A DNA stretch of 64,000 bases from CBDATB01 sp965199745 (GCA_965199745.1 CBDATB010000015.1:124001-188000), one strand, 5' to 3'. Counted from the stretch's first letter, positions 16,821-26,742 are shown. Notes: generated from the letters alone by a model not told the origin. A program made the numbers and translations.

Positions 16821-16917
16821 TAGCGGTTTAAGTGATAAAACGAGAGTATAAACATAAAACAAAGGTTAGTGCAAAACCGAAAGGTTTGTGAGTAGAAATC
16901 CGCTACTACTCATACAC
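16809..16917. repeat. Perfect 18-bp inverted repeat closing the RM module
   Basis: GTGTATGAGTAGTAGCGG (16809-16826) is repeated in exact inversion at 16900-16917. The 73-bp interior carries a second small hairpin, AAACC-GAAA-GGTTT (16874-16887). The left arm includes the last codons and stop of the methylase gene. There is no T-run, so a plain intrinsic terminator is unlikely. Possible readings are a recombination site of attC type, a mobile-element end, or a 3'-protecting RNA structure. Confidence 0.75.
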
Positions 16918-16943
16918 TAGTCCGTTTTGTATAACAGAAATTC

Positions 16944-18317
16944 ATGAAATATTACCAATCAATTATCGAAACTATTGGCGATACACCTCTGGTGAAGCTC
17001 AACAAAGTGTGTAACAGTATTCAGGGAACTATCCTGGTTAAAGTAGAATACTTTAACCCGGGGAATTCTATGAAAGACCGAATGGCACTCAAAATGATAG
17101 AAGACGCCGAAAAGTCGGGTGAACTCAAACCGGGCGGTACTATTATCGAATGTACTTCTGGAAACACAGGAATGGGGCTAGCATTGACTGCTATATCTAA
17201 GGGTTACTGTTGTATTTTTACAGTTTCTGACAAACAGTCGCAAGAAAAAATTGATATTCTCAGGGCGGTAGGTGCAGAAGTAGTCATTTGCCCCACAAAT
17301 GTAGCACCTGAAGACCCACGCTCCTACTATTCAGTGGCGCAAAAGCTACACAGAGAAATTCCGAACTCCTTTTATCCCAATCAATACGACAATCCTGCCA
17401 ACACCCAAGCACACTATGAAATGACCGGTCCAGAAATATGGGAACAAACGGATGGAAAAATTACCCATTATGCTGCCGGTGTAGGTACAGGCGGGTCTAT
17501 GTGTGGTGTAACAAAATACTTGAAAGAACAAAATCCGCAAATAATAAGCATAGGAATAGACTCTTATGGCTCGGTATTTAAAAAATATAAAGAAACAGGC
17601 ATTTTTGATAAAAAAGAAATATATCCTTACCTGACCGAAGGCATAGGAGAAGATATATTGCCAGCCAATGTGGACTTCAGTCTCATTGACTATTTTGTAA
17701 AAGTAACCGATAAGGACGGAGCTATTATGACGAGAAAACTGGCCAAAGAAGAAGGGCTTTTTGTCGGTTGGTCTTGCGGTTCGGCTGTTTATGGCGCACT
17801 TGAATATGCAGCCAAAAATCTTAAAAAAAACGATACAATGGTTATTATCTTACCAGACCACGGCACGCGATACCTCAATAAAATTTATAATGACAATTGG
17901 ATGAAAGACCACGGCTTTCTTGAAGAAAGAGAGTTTGCCACTGCCAAAGATATTATTCAACAAAAAAACAATAACTACTGCCTCACTACGATTAGGAGCC
18001 ACCAAAAGGTAGCTGAAGCTGCACAACTCATGAATAATATCGGGGTTTCGCAGTTGCCAGTAGTTGAAGGAGATGAATTTATTGGCACACTCACAGATAC
18101 AAAAGTATTGAAACAGCTAATCGAAAACCCAGAAACCAAAAATCAAAAGGTAAAAGAAATTATGGAAGCACCGCTCATGTTTGTCGGTTTGGATAATACT
18201 GTTGACTCACTTGCCTCTTTGATCAATAAAGATAAAAGAGGACTTCTGGTCAGAAATAAGGGGCAAACTTTCATTATTACCCAGCATGACTTGCTTGAAG
18301 TGCTGACAAATTCTTAG
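16944..18317 (+). CDS. Cystathionine beta-synthase
   Basis: 457 aa. The N-terminal PLP fold-type II domain has NSMKDRMALK with the Schiff-base lysine K44, substrate loop TSGNTGMGLALTA, and phosphate loop GVGTGGSMCGVTKYL. From about residue 335 a pair of CBS domains follows (TIRSHQKVAEAAQLMNNIGV; APLMFVGLDNTVDSLASLI). The family condenses serine or O-acetylserine with homocysteine or sulfide. CBS domains at the C-terminus point to cystathionine beta-synthase rather than plain cysteine synthase. It lies alone behind the inverted repeat that ends the RM module. Confidence 0.93.
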   Translation: MKYYQSIIETIGDTPLVKLNKVCNSIQGTILVKVEYFNPGNSMKDRMALKMIEDAEKSGELKPGGTIIECTSGNTGMGLALTAISKGYCCIFTVSDKQSQEKIDILRAVGAEVVICPTNVAPEDPRSYYSVAQKLHREIPNSFYPNQYDNPANTQAHYEMTGPEIWEQTDGKITHYAAGVGTGGSMCGVTKYLKEQNPQIISIGIDSYGSVFKKYKETGIFDKKEIYPYLTEGIGEDILPANVDFSLIDYFVKVTDKDGAIMTRKLAKEEGLFVGWSCGSAVYGALEYAAKNLKKNDTMVIILPDHGTRYLNKIYNDNWMKDHGFLEEREFATAKDIIQQKNNNYCLTTIRSHQKVAEAAQLMNNIGVSQLPVVEGDEFIGTLTDTKVLKQLIENPETKNQKVKEIMEAPLMFVGLDNTVDSLASLINKDKRGLLVRNKGQTFIITQHDLLEVLTNS

Positions 18318-18408
18318 AAAAACCGGGAGGATATACATTTCTTTGACAGAAATTATTAAAAGCCTTTTCCAGAAAAATTTTCACAAAAAAACTTAAAATC
18401 AATAATCG

Positions 18409-18897
18409 ATGATGCAAAAAGCATTTAGTGTCCATCCCTTCTTATTTGTCGCTCTTATTTTGCTGTGCTTCACAGGGTGTAATGGTTGCGAGCCTACAAC
18501 TTATCCGGATGCGCAAATTCAAGTCAAATGTTTTAGTGGTGAAACATTAGAAGACACTATGCTTACTTTTCTCGAAATTTATGGGCTGGGACGCGAGGAT
18601 TCTTTACTGTATAAAGACACTACGCTGAACGTGGTTTCCCTGCCCATTAATCTGAATGAAGACTCAACAGCCTATTTTTTTGCTAGAATTTACAGTAATA
18701 GTATGAGCATTGACACATTAATGGATACTTTAAGCATTAATTACAGCCAACTCATAGAGCTAAACCCACCCAACTGCCAGTTTAACAATAATATTAATAA
18801 TATTATATTAGGTAACAACACTACTTTCGATTCTATTGCTGTATTACAAAATTTTATAGATGAAGGTGATCGGGAAAACATCGGGATATATTTTTAA
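18409..18897 (+). CDS. Hypothetical lipoprotein (DUF6452-like)
   Basis: 162 aa. A lipoprotein signal ends LLCFTGCNGCEP, with several nearby cysteines. The mature part is about 120 residues, beta-rich (QIQVKCFSGETLEDTMLTFL; VVSLPINLNEDSTAYFFARI). The layout resembles small Bacteroidota lipoproteins of the DUF6452 kind, but I cannot confirm that. It converges with the broken acyltransferase gene, leaving a 3-bp gap. Confidence 0.65.
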   Translation: MMQKAFSVHPFLFVALILLCFTGCNGCEPTTYPDAQIQVKCFSGETLEDTMLTFLEIYGLGREDSLLYKDTTLNVVSLPINLNEDSTAYFFARIYSNSMSIDTLMDTLSINYSQLIELNPPNCQFNNNINNIILGNNTTFDSIAVLQNFIDEGDRENIGIYF

Positions 18898-18900
18898 CAC

Positions 18901-19940
18901 TCACTGTTTACTATAATATTTTTCGCGTAATTTGAGAAAAGGCTTTTCTATGCTCAATGAGCAGCAAACTCCTGATAATATGCTTCCCAAAAGATAGCTC
19001 CATACACTTATGTGCGTGTTTTCCTTAAAAATTAAATCTACTATATCACGTACAAATAAATGGCAAAGATAAATCGTATAAGAGTAGATACCTATTGCAG
19101 TCGGTAAGCGCATGAAGGTGTGATTAAAAAGCCAATAATATTGCCCTGATTTTTCTATTGTGATAAAAGAAATAATAAGCAGGCCAAAACCAATATATAA
19201 CAAAGTCATACCGACTGTATTCATCAGAAGCGTACCATCCCTATAAATAAAACATGGAATAAGGCATACAATTGCTATCGTAAGCAAAAAATAAGGATGC
19301 TCACCAACTTTCTATCGAAATGAATCGGAAAAATGAAAAAGCCAGGCCACTAAAGCACCAAAAATTAGCGGCTCACTCCTAAGGTGAGTAGCAAAGAAAG
19401 CACTTACTGCCTGGCCGCTATGTAAAAAGTAAATATCCAGCGCAAAGCAAATACGCCCAACAAGCCTGTCAATAAAAAGCACGGAAATAAGTATTGGTTA
19501 CCCAACAATTTGAATTTAAAAGCTAAATAAACAGATAAACCAATAAAAAAATAAAACTGCTCTTCAATAGCCAAAGACCAAGTATGCTCCGAAATTGCTC
19601 CTAAATAATTTTGCAAAAAGAATACTTCCCCAAGCAATTCATTCATGTGCAGATCTTTTTCCAGTATGAATAAATTAAAACAAATAGCGAGGGCTAAAAA
19701 AAAGTAAAAACACGGATAGATCTTAAAGCCACGCCTAATAAGAAAACAAAGCACATTTACATTTTGTAGCTTTTTAAACTCATTGAACAATAAACCAGAC
19801 ACTAAAAAACCACTCAATACAAAAAATAAATCAACCCCAACCCAACCGGCTCTCATCCAAAAATAATCTAAACGCGAGTGCCTGAGCAGCACACCAATAA
19901 TTGCTATGGCACGGAGTAAATCTAATGTTTGAAATCTCAT
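18901..19940 (-). pseudogene. Acyltransferase 3 family membrane protein, broken
   Basis: The N-terminal half (ATG 19940) reads MRFQTLDLLRAIAIIGVLLRH, the catalytic His segment of OafA/YrhL-type acyltransferases, then AGWVGVDLFFVLSGFLVSG and the HTWSLAIEEQFYF motif. The frame is lost at the A/T run 19424-19428. Reading continues in another frame (GQAVSAFFATHLRSEPLIFG) to an in-frame TAG at 19314-19312, after which the C-terminal helices (MRLPTAIGIYSYTIYLCHL) stay open to 18901. Two lesions in one gene argue for a real pseudogene. The enzyme would O-acylate a surface sugar. Confidence 0.85.
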
Positions 19941-20211
19941 ATTATTTGTCAAACACCTCGGCTTTTTTGCACAAAGGAAATTGTAAAACAAAAGCTCTCA
20001 AATATAAATAACAAATTTAAATAAGTATTCTAAGGATATATGTACGCTTATACACACATTGCTCAACGATTAGCTTGTACTTCGATGCGCTAAAGACAAC
20101 AAATTTTTTGTCAAACAAGTCCCGTGATATTTGCAAAATATTTTAATATTTTTGGCAATGGGAAGATTCTACATAATCTGGTGAAAATACATTTAGAAAA
20201 ACTTTCAAACG

Positions 20212-21153
20212 TTGCTATATAATTACCTCGTCGTCGGGCAAGGCATTGCCGGTAGTATTCTATCCTATGAACTCATCAAAAGGGGTAAATCTGTAATGGT
20301 CATAGATAATGCTCACAGCCAAAGTGCTTCGAGAGTGGCTACTGGCATCTACAATCCTATTACAGGGCGAAGGATGGTTAAAACTTGGATGAAAGACATA
20401 CTTTTTCCGTGCTTGCACGATACTTACAAAGCCTTAGAACAAGTCCTGCGGGTAAAAATTATTTATCTGTATTCAGAGGTACTTAAAAAACACAACGGAG
20501 GCATAGAAATCACACAGTCGGGCTACGTAAATACTGAAACGTTATTGCAAGCATATAAGCAGCATTTAATTAGTAGAAATTGTTATTTATCTGCTAAAGT
20601 ACATCGGGAAGATATTGTATTATTGCCTGACAATACGCTCGAGTACAAAGATATCATGGGAGAGAAGCTTATATGGTGCAACGGACATGAGGAATCACAA
20701 AATAGTTATTTTTCATACTTACCTTTCCGATGTGTTAAAGGAGAAACTATGGATATAAAGATTAGAGGAGAAAAACTGCATCACATTATTAATCACAACG
20801 GTAACCTGCTACCAACAGGTAATAAACAATATAAAATAGGGGCTACTTACGAAAACCAAGACTTAACAGCTACCACAACTACAAAAGGCAGGATTCAATT
20901 AACTAAAAAACTAGAACACTTACTAAAAATACCTTGCGAAATTATCGATCAAAAGTCAGGTATCCGTCCTGCAACTGCAGATAGAAAACCCTTTTTCGGA
21001 GTACATAAAAACTTCAAGCAAATGTTCATTTTTAATGGACTCGGTTTTAAGGGTATTTCGTTAGCTCCTTATTTTGCTAAAGTCTTTGTAGCATTTCTGG
21101 AAAATAACCAACCACTACCCAGAGCGATAGATATTAACAGATTTGAAAAGTAA
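20212..21153 (+). CDS. FAD-dependent oxidoreductase (DAO family)
   Basis: 313 aa. The N-terminus YLVVGQGIAGSILSYELIKRG is the FAD dinucleotide-binding fold, followed by SASRVATGIYNPITGRRMVKTW, a signature of a Bacteroidota DAO subfamily related to the oxidase half of MnmC and to glycine oxidase. The C-terminus has GIRPATADRKPFFG and NGLGFKGISLAPYFAK, the second FAD contact. The only possible start is TTG at 20212, because an in-frame stop lies 18 bp upstream and the fold begins at once; the first residues may be slightly shortened. The substrate is unknown. A GT9 gene follows after 42 bp. Confidence 0.83.
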   Translation: MLYNYLVVGQGIAGSILSYELIKRGKSVMVIDNAHSQSASRVATGIYNPITGRRMVKTWMKDILFPCLHDTYKALEQVLRVKIIYLYSEVLKKHNGGIEITQSGYVNTETLLQAYKQHLISRNCYLSAKVHREDIVLLPDNTLEYKDIMGEKLIWCNGHEESQNSYFSYLPFRCVKGETMDIKIRGEKLHHIINHNGNLLPTGNKQYKIGATYENQDLTATTTTKGRIQLTKKLEHLLKIPCEIIDQKSGIRPATADRKPFFGVHKNFKQMFIFNGLGFKGISLAPYFAKVFVAFLENNQPLPRAIDINRFEK

Positions 21154-21195
21154 AATTTATTTTTTGTCAGTTTCAGATAAACAATCCTTAAAAAT

Positions 21196-22281
21196 ATGAT
21201 CGAGACACTCAAATTTGACTGCAAGCATTTCAAAGGAAATAGCCCGTGCAAGCCCAATAAATTATATGGAAAAATCTGTAGCCAGTGCGATGAATATACA
21301 CCTATCGATAAAAAAATACTCATCATTAAGCTAGGTGCTATTGGCGATGTTATCCGTACAACCCCGCTCATTGTCAAATACCGTGAATTATATCCCAATT
21401 GCCATATCAGCTGGATTACACTGTCGCCACAAGTATTACCGCAAAATCTAATTGATGAAATTTACACTTTTGAATATACAGCTATTTTTAAAGCAATGTG
21501 TTATGAATATGATATTGCTGTTAATTTAGACAAAGAACCCGAAGCCTGCCAACTGCTGCGCCAAGTAAAAGCCCGAGAGAAATATGGTTTCATCTGGACT
21601 AACCACCACATTGATATTGCCACACGCAAGGCAGCGCATAAGCTAATCACCGGTTTGTTTGACGATATATCTGCCAAAAATACCCGCAATTATTTGGATG
21701 AAATATTTGAAATTTGCCACCTTAATTTCAACAAAGAACCTTATTTGTTAAATTTTGATGAGACACTGGCAAAACGCTGGCAAAAAATAAAAGAACAAGC
21801 CAAAGGTAAAACCATCATAGGTTTGAACACGGGATGCGGAACACGTTGGACAACAAGGCTATGGCCACAATCTTATTGGATAGCATTTATTCAAGAATTG
21901 CAGGCAAAAAATCTATACCCTGCTTTGCTGGGAGGAAAGGCTGAAGACGAAGGCAATAGAATCTATGCCAAGCAAACAAGTGCCTATTATCCGGGATACT
22001 ATTCATTAGAAGAATTTATTGCACTGAGTTCCCATTGCGACCTTATTGTTACACAAGTATCTATGATGATGCACATTGCTATAGGTTTAAAAAAGCCTAT
22101 AGTATTAATGAATAACATTTTCAACAAACACGAATTTGAGCTTTATGGAAAAGGTATTATTGTAGAACCCTCCTCAGGATGCAGCTGCTACTACGGCAAC
22201 GCCTGCACCCGTGAGAAAACATGTATGCACGATATTTCGGTAGAAAACATGATTAGTGCGGTCAAGAAACTACTGCGATAA
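21196..22281 (+). CDS. Glycosyltransferase family 9 (heptosyltransferase-like)
   Basis: 361 aa. The family 9 core begins ILIIKLGAIGDVIRTTPLIV, with the acceptor-site GAIGD loop. The nucleotide-sugar half has IIGLNTGCGTRWTTRLWP, ALLGGKAEDEGNR and DLIVTQVSMMMHIAIGLKKP. Both ends carry cysteine clusters: C-x8-C-x9-C-x2-C before the fold and CSCYYGNAC-x5-C after it, suggesting a bound metal or disulfides linking the termini. GT9 enzymes add heptose-like sugars to LPS core. No other LPS gene is adjacent. Confidence 0.85.
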   Translation: MIETLKFDCKHFKGNSPCKPNKLYGKICSQCDEYTPIDKKILIIKLGAIGDVIRTTPLIVKYRELYPNCHISWITLSPQVLPQNLIDEIYTFEYTAIFKAMCYEYDIAVNLDKEPEACQLLRQVKAREKYGFIWTNHHIDIATRKAAHKLITGLFDDISAKNTRNYLDEIFEICHLNFNKEPYLLNFDETLAKRWQKIKEQAKGKTIIGLNTGCGTRWTTRLWPQSYWIAFIQELQAKNLYPALLGGKAEDEGNRIYAKQTSAYYPGYYSLEEFIALSSHCDLIVTQVSMMMHIAIGLKKPIVLMNNIFNKHEFELYGKGIIVEPSSGCSCYYGNACTREKTCMHDISVENMISAVKKLLR

Positions 22282-22355
22282 TTTCCGTTTTTTAAGAAAA
22301 AATAGACGGTGGAGATAGTTTTTTCAATAATTCACATCACCTATCGCCAGAAAAC

Positions 22356-23291
22356 CTACGGTTTAACCATATTATCTAAAACAGCCATCACATCTTTCAC
22401 ATGTCCTCTGGAGGCTTTCAGCAATGCTCTCTCGCTCTCATTCAGATTTAGTTCAATCACTTTTTCAACCCCGTTTTTACCCAATACTACGGGTACGCCT
22501 AAATAGCAATCATCAATGCCATATTCTCCAGAGAGTTTTATACAGACGGGGAAGACCCTGCGTTGGTCTTTCACAATAGCCTCTACCATTTGCGCTGCTG
22601 CCGAGCCGGGTGCATACCAAGCAGAGGTACCCATGAGCTTGACTAATTCTCCGCCCCCATATTTTGTTCTTTCTACAATAGCATTTAGTTTTTCTTCATC
22701 AATCAATTCGGTTACTGGAATACCTCCCACCGTCGTATATCTGGGGAGCGGCACCATCGTATCGCCATGTCCACCCATGAGAACTGCCTGAATATCTTTG
22801 GGCGATACGTTGAGGGCTTCAGCTAAAAATGACCGATAGCGAGCAGTATCCAAAATGCCTGCCATTCCCATTACTTTGGTTTTGGGCTTACCCGACTTTA
22901 CATGTGCTGCATAAGTCATCACGTCCAAAGGATTGGAAACGATGATAATGATAGCATCAGGAGAATACTTAACTACGTTTTCGGTTACGCTATTCACAAT
23001 TTTAGCATTCGTACTGATCAAATCATCCCGTGTCATGCCCGGTTTGCGTGGCAAACCCGAAGTAATAACTACTACTTGAGAACCTTTCGTGAGAGCATAG
23101 TCGTTAGTTACGCCAATGGTACGGGTATCATACAGATTGATAGGTGCTTTTTGCCATATGTCTAACGCCTTGCCTTCAGAGAGTCCTTCTTTAATATCTA
23201 CCAAAACCACTTCGTTGGCTACTTCGCGATAAGCGAGTACATCGGCGCAGGTAGCTCCTACGTTGCCGGCTCCTACTACAGTTACTTTCAT
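22356..23291 (-). CDS. mdh: Malate dehydrogenase
   Basis: 311 aa, LDH-like MDH. The NAD-binding GAGNVGATCADVLA opens the protein, with adenine-site acid VVLVDIKEG. The substrate loop GLPRKPGMTRDDL carries the dicarboxylate-specific arginines, and the catalytic His is in GGHGDTMVPLPRYT. It oxidises malate to oxaloacetate in the TCA cycle. It is monocistronic, with a 490-bp gap upstream and a convergent GT9 gene downstream. Confidence 0.95.
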   Translation of the reverse strand: MKVTVVGAGNVGATCADVLAYREVANEVVLVDIKEGLSEGKALDIWQKAPINLYDTRTIGVTNDYALTKGSQVVVITSGLPRKPGMTRDDLISTNAKIVNSVTENVVKYSPDAIIIIVSNPLDVMTYAAHVKSGKPKTKVMGMAGILDTARYRSFLAEALNVSPKDIQAVLMGGHGDTMVPLPRYTTVGGIPVTELIDEEKLNAIVERTKYGGGELVKLMGTSAWYAPGSAAAQMVEAIVKDQRRVFPVCIKLSGEYGIDDCYLGVPVVLGKNGVEKVIELNLNESERALLKASRGHVKDVMAVLDNMVKP

Positions 23292-23780
23292 TTTTTATTA
23301 AAATTTAGCTATTATTAAATGATATATGCAAGTTAAGGGTTGAATTGAAAACCAGCCTATAAAATGCAGTACAGGCAGGTGAGCAGCCACAGATACGACA
23401 AAACTACCTCCCTTTACTCAAAAACAGATATCTTTTTAACCCTCGATTCACACGGTGTATAAACACAAAAAATATAAAGTCATAAAGCTAATCAATTTAA
23501 GAGTGTTTACGAAATAAGTTTACAAACTTATGCATATATGCGCTAAGTCAATCAATAGGTAAATATTTTTCTACTATTGCAAACTTTTAAAACCACCTGG
23601 TGTTTACTGCTAGGTTAGCATTTTCAAAGCCTCAATAAAACCTATTTGAATATTTACTTTTTTTGCAACTCTTGTATTAGTAAATTTGTGCGATAGCGTT
23701 TTTGTAAAACAATACACACTATAACTTTCATTACTAGAAATCTGTTAGTTGTCGCTTTTTTTTAACAATATTAAATCAAG
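23292..23780. other. Intergenic region between mdh and the RidA gene
   Basis: The divergent promoter region for mdh and the RidA-family gene has no supported ORF. TAAATTTG at 23681-23688, preceded by TTTG at 23662-23665, resembles a Bacteroidota promoter for the downstream gene, but the 15-nt spacing is short of the usual 19. Nothing else was recognised. Confidence 0.4.
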
Positions 23781-24161
23781 ATGAGTAGAAGAATTATCAA
23801 AACCTTTAAAGCTCCTAAGCCGATCGGTGCTTACAGTCAAGCTATTATGGTTAAAAACACTTTGTATATTTCAGGTCAAATCGGATTAGACGCAAAAATA
23901 AACAAAATGATAAAAGACAACATTATATCAGAAATTGACCAAGTGATGAGAAATATCAGTTATATCCTTCAAGAAGCAGAGATGAGTTTTATAAATGTTG
24001 TAAAATGTTCTATTTTTATGAAAAACCTTGGTGATTTTCAATTAATTAACAGCACATACGAAAAATATTTCATGGATAATCCTCCTGCTAGAGAAACTGT
24101 TGAAGTCAGTAATCTTCCTAGTGGGGCGAATGTAGAAATCTCTTGTATAGCTGTGGCTTGA
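23781..24161 (+). CDS. RidA-family enamine/imine deaminase
   Basis: 126 aa, the normal length. It begins with the family pattern PKPIGAYSQAIMVKNTLYISGQIGLD. The substrate-binding arginine is retained in PPARETVEVSNLP, and the acid near the C-terminus in VEISCIAVA. RidA proteins hydrolyse reactive 2-aminoacrylate and protect PLP enzymes. The ABC exporter gene follows 33 bp later on the same strand. Confidence 0.9.
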   Translation: MSRRIIKTFKAPKPIGAYSQAIMVKNTLYISGQIGLDAKINKMIKDNIISEIDQVMRNISYILQEAEMSFINVVKCSIFMKNLGDFQLINSTYEKYFMDNPPARETVEVSNLPSGANVEISCIAVA

Positions 24162-24194
24162 CCAAGCAATAGCTTAATTGTAAATCAACACACT

Positions 24195-26009
24195 ATGCCC
24201 TCGTTTACGCAGCAGGAAACCATTGCAGATGAAAACAATAGAAAGAAAAAACTCAATAAGCAAAATATAAAAAAACTACTAGGTGTTTATCGCTTTATTG
24301 TCCCTTACAGTAAGTTTTTTATCGCTGGTCTTATATGTCTGATGTTTTCAAGTGGAGTTCTATTAACTTTTCCTTATTTTACAGGTAAGTTAATAGATGT
24401 TGCAACTGGCAAAAAACACCTTTGGATAACAAGCACCCACCAAGTAGCACTCATTTTAATGAGTATTCTTGTGGTTCAAAGTATTTTTTCATTTTTCAGG
24501 ATTTACTTTTTTGCCCAGGTTATCGAAAGAGCTATTGTAGACATGCGCAAGGCTTTGTATAAAAAGTACATTACTTTACCCCTGTCCTTCCACGATAACA
24601 TACGACTAGGACAGCTTGTTAGCCGTATTACTTCAGATACTTCTCTCTTGCAAGACACCTTTTCAGTAACACTGGCAGAGTTTATTAGACAAATTGTTAT
24701 ATTGGTCTTAGGTTTATCTCTACTTTTTATTACTAATCCAAAACTGACACTTTTCATGCTAGCAACTTTTCCAGTGTTAGTAATTGCTGCTTTTATTTTT
24801 GGCATGTACATCCGAAAGTTGTCTAAAAAAACACAAGATAGCTTAGCCGACGCCAATGTTGTCGTAGAAGAGACCTTACAGTCTATCCATGTAGTTAAAG
24901 CTTTTACGAATGAAAAGTATGAAATTAACAAATACTACAAGGCTTTGAAACAAACAATGGCAATTGGCCTAAAAACTGCTGCTTTCCGCAGCTTATTCAC
25001 TTCTTTTGTCATTTTCGCTATTTTCGGAGGTATCGTAATAGTATTGTGGTATGGAAGTAATTTGGTGATAGAAGAAAGTATTAGTGTGGGTGAGCTTACT
25101 TCCTTTGTTATTTATACCATGTTTATAGGTGGGGCTATTGGTAGTTTGGGAGATATTTATGGAACTATTCAAAAAGCTATTGGGGCTTCTGAAAGAATAC
25201 AAGAAATATTAGCCATTGATGAAGAAGAAAAATTCTTAACAACTCACACACACAAGAAAAAAATAAAAGGTAATATTGAGTTTGAACAAGTAAATTTTAG
25301 TTATCCCACCAGAGATGAAGCTGTCATAATTAATGAAATGAACTTTGCGATAGCAGCGGGTGAAAAAGTCGCTCTAGTTGGGCATAGCGGTGCAGGAAAA
25401 TCCACTATTGTGCAATTAATATTGAGGTTTTATCCAATCAACTCTGGTAAAATTATTATAGATGGACAAAATATTCATAACTACAACTTACAATTATTAA
25501 GAGCTAATATTGGTATTGTTCCCCAAGAGGTGCTGTTGTTTGGAGGATCTATTGCAGAAAATATTGCTTATGGAAAACCTGGTGCAAGTAAGCAGGAAAT
25601 ATATTCGGCTGCCCAAAAGGCTAATGCCACTGAGTTTATTGAACGCTTTCCTGAAAAATTAGATACACTTGTCGGAGAACGAGGCATCAAACTCTCGGGG
25701 GGGCAAAGGCAACGCATCGCCATTGCTCGGGCTATTCTCAAGGACCCGGCTATCCTCATTTTAGACGAGGCGACAAGCTCACTAGATGCTGAATCCGAAT
25801 TATTGGTGCAGCAGGCACTAAACCAACTTATGCAAAATAGAACTACCTTAGTCATTGCACATAGATTGATAACTATCAGAAAAGTAGACAGAATATTTGT
25901 GATAAATAACGGACAAATTGCCGAATCCGGCACTCATCAGAAACTATTAGAAAACCAAACGGGTATTTACCGTAATTTAGTAAAATTACAATTTAGCGGA
26001 GACCGATAA
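24195..26009 (+). CDS. ABC exporter, fused permease and ATPase (MsbA-like)
   Basis: 604 aa. Residues about 30-340 form a six-helix type I exporter domain. The nucleotide-binding domain follows with Walker A GHSGAGKSTIVQL, Q-loop FGGS, signature LSGGQRQRIAIARAI, Walker B ILILDEATSSLD and switch His IAHRL. It works as a homodimer. Lipid A/lipid flipping or drug export are the usual roles of this branch; the substrate is not evident from sequence or neighbours. Confidence 0.92.
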   Translation: MPSFTQQETIADENNRKKKLNKQNIKKLLGVYRFIVPYSKFFIAGLICLMFSSGVLLTFPYFTGKLIDVATGKKHLWITSTHQVALILMSILVVQSIFSFFRIYFFAQVIERAIVDMRKALYKKYITLPLSFHDNIRLGQLVSRITSDTSLLQDTFSVTLAEFIRQIVILVLGLSLLFITNPKLTLFMLATFPVLVIAAFIFGMYIRKLSKKTQDSLADANVVVEETLQSIHVVKAFTNEKYEINKYYKALKQTMAIGLKTAAFRSLFTSFVIFAIFGGIVIVLWYGSNLVIEESISVGELTSFVIYTMFIGGAIGSLGDIYGTIQKAIGASERIQEILAIDEEEKFLTTHTHKKKIKGNIEFEQVNFSYPTRDEAVIINEMNFAIAAGEKVALVGHSGAGKSTIVQLILRFYPINSGKIIIDGQNIHNYNLQLLRANIGIVPQEVLLFGGSIAENIAYGKPGASKQEIYSAAQKANATEFIERFPEKLDTLVGERGIKLSGGQRQRIAIARAILKDPAILILDEATSSLDAESELLVQQALNQLMQNRTTLVIAHRLITIRKVDRIFVINNGQIAESGTHQKLLENQTGIYRNLVKLQFSGDR

Positions 26010-26291
26010 CAAAATCATTTTATCCAAATACACATTGATTCAATTAAAACATTTTACATTTATAAAAAAAAGTTTAATTTTCGCAACAAAAAAACAGAAT
26101 TAGGCAACTAAAATAAAACTTTTATCGTATCAGAATTAGGGGCTGTAGAGCGATTGGGAAGTGCAAAACCCAGAAATTTTCAATTTTTGGAGTTCACCAT
26201 ACAGATGATACCCTTTGGCATGCCCAAAATACTTGAATTTACTACATTAAGTAACTTTTAGGCAGTTATTTGAACTTAAAAAATATGATAA

Positions 26292-26708
26292 ATGTTAAAG
26301 GTCGATCATAAAAAGGAAAATAAAAAAGTCTTAGTTGCGGAAAAAGCCTCTATTGAAGCAGCCTACATAAAGTATATACTTGAAAGAAAAGGATGGAAAG
26401 CTGAAATTGTCAGTAGCGGAGAGGATGTATTGAATAAACTTGAAAACACAAGCTACAAGTTCATTCTAATCAATAGCTCACTCGTTGACACGGACGGTTT
26501 GGAGGTAGCAAAAAAAATCCAAGAGCAGGAGCAGAAAACTAAAAGATATACTCCAATTATAGGCATTAGCAACTATTCTTTGATGGAAGAGAGAAAAAGA
26601 TTTATGGCAGCAGGCATCAACCATTGTCTGACTAAGCCAATTTATAAAACTACTTTGTTCGGACTAATTTCTAGTATTGTAAAAGAAGGAGATCACACAC
26701 TGGCATAA
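26292..26708 (+). CDS. Degenerate (pseudo-)receiver domain protein
   Basis: 138 aa, a stand-alone CheY-like receiver. The phosphoacceptor Asp is replaced by Asn (FILINSSLVDTDGLEV where FILMDxxMPxMDG is expected), and one acid of the metal pocket is replaced by Lys (VLVAEKA in place of VLVVEDN). The switch Thr is Ser (IIGISN), while the conserved Lys remains (LTKPI). It resembles receivers cut from hybrid histidine kinases. Loss of Asp and one metal ligand means it probably signals without phosphorylation, by binding a partner. No kinase is nearby. Confidence 0.85.
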   Translation: MLKVDHKKENKKVLVAEKASIEAAYIKYILERKGWKAEIVSSGEDVLNKLENTSYKFILINSSLVDTDGLEVAKKIQEQEQKTKRYTPIIGISNYSLMEERKRFMAAGINHCLTKPIYKTTLFGLISSIVKEGDHTLA

Positions 26709-26742
26709 CATGCTTTTATATTTTTCTTACTTAATGCTGCTA

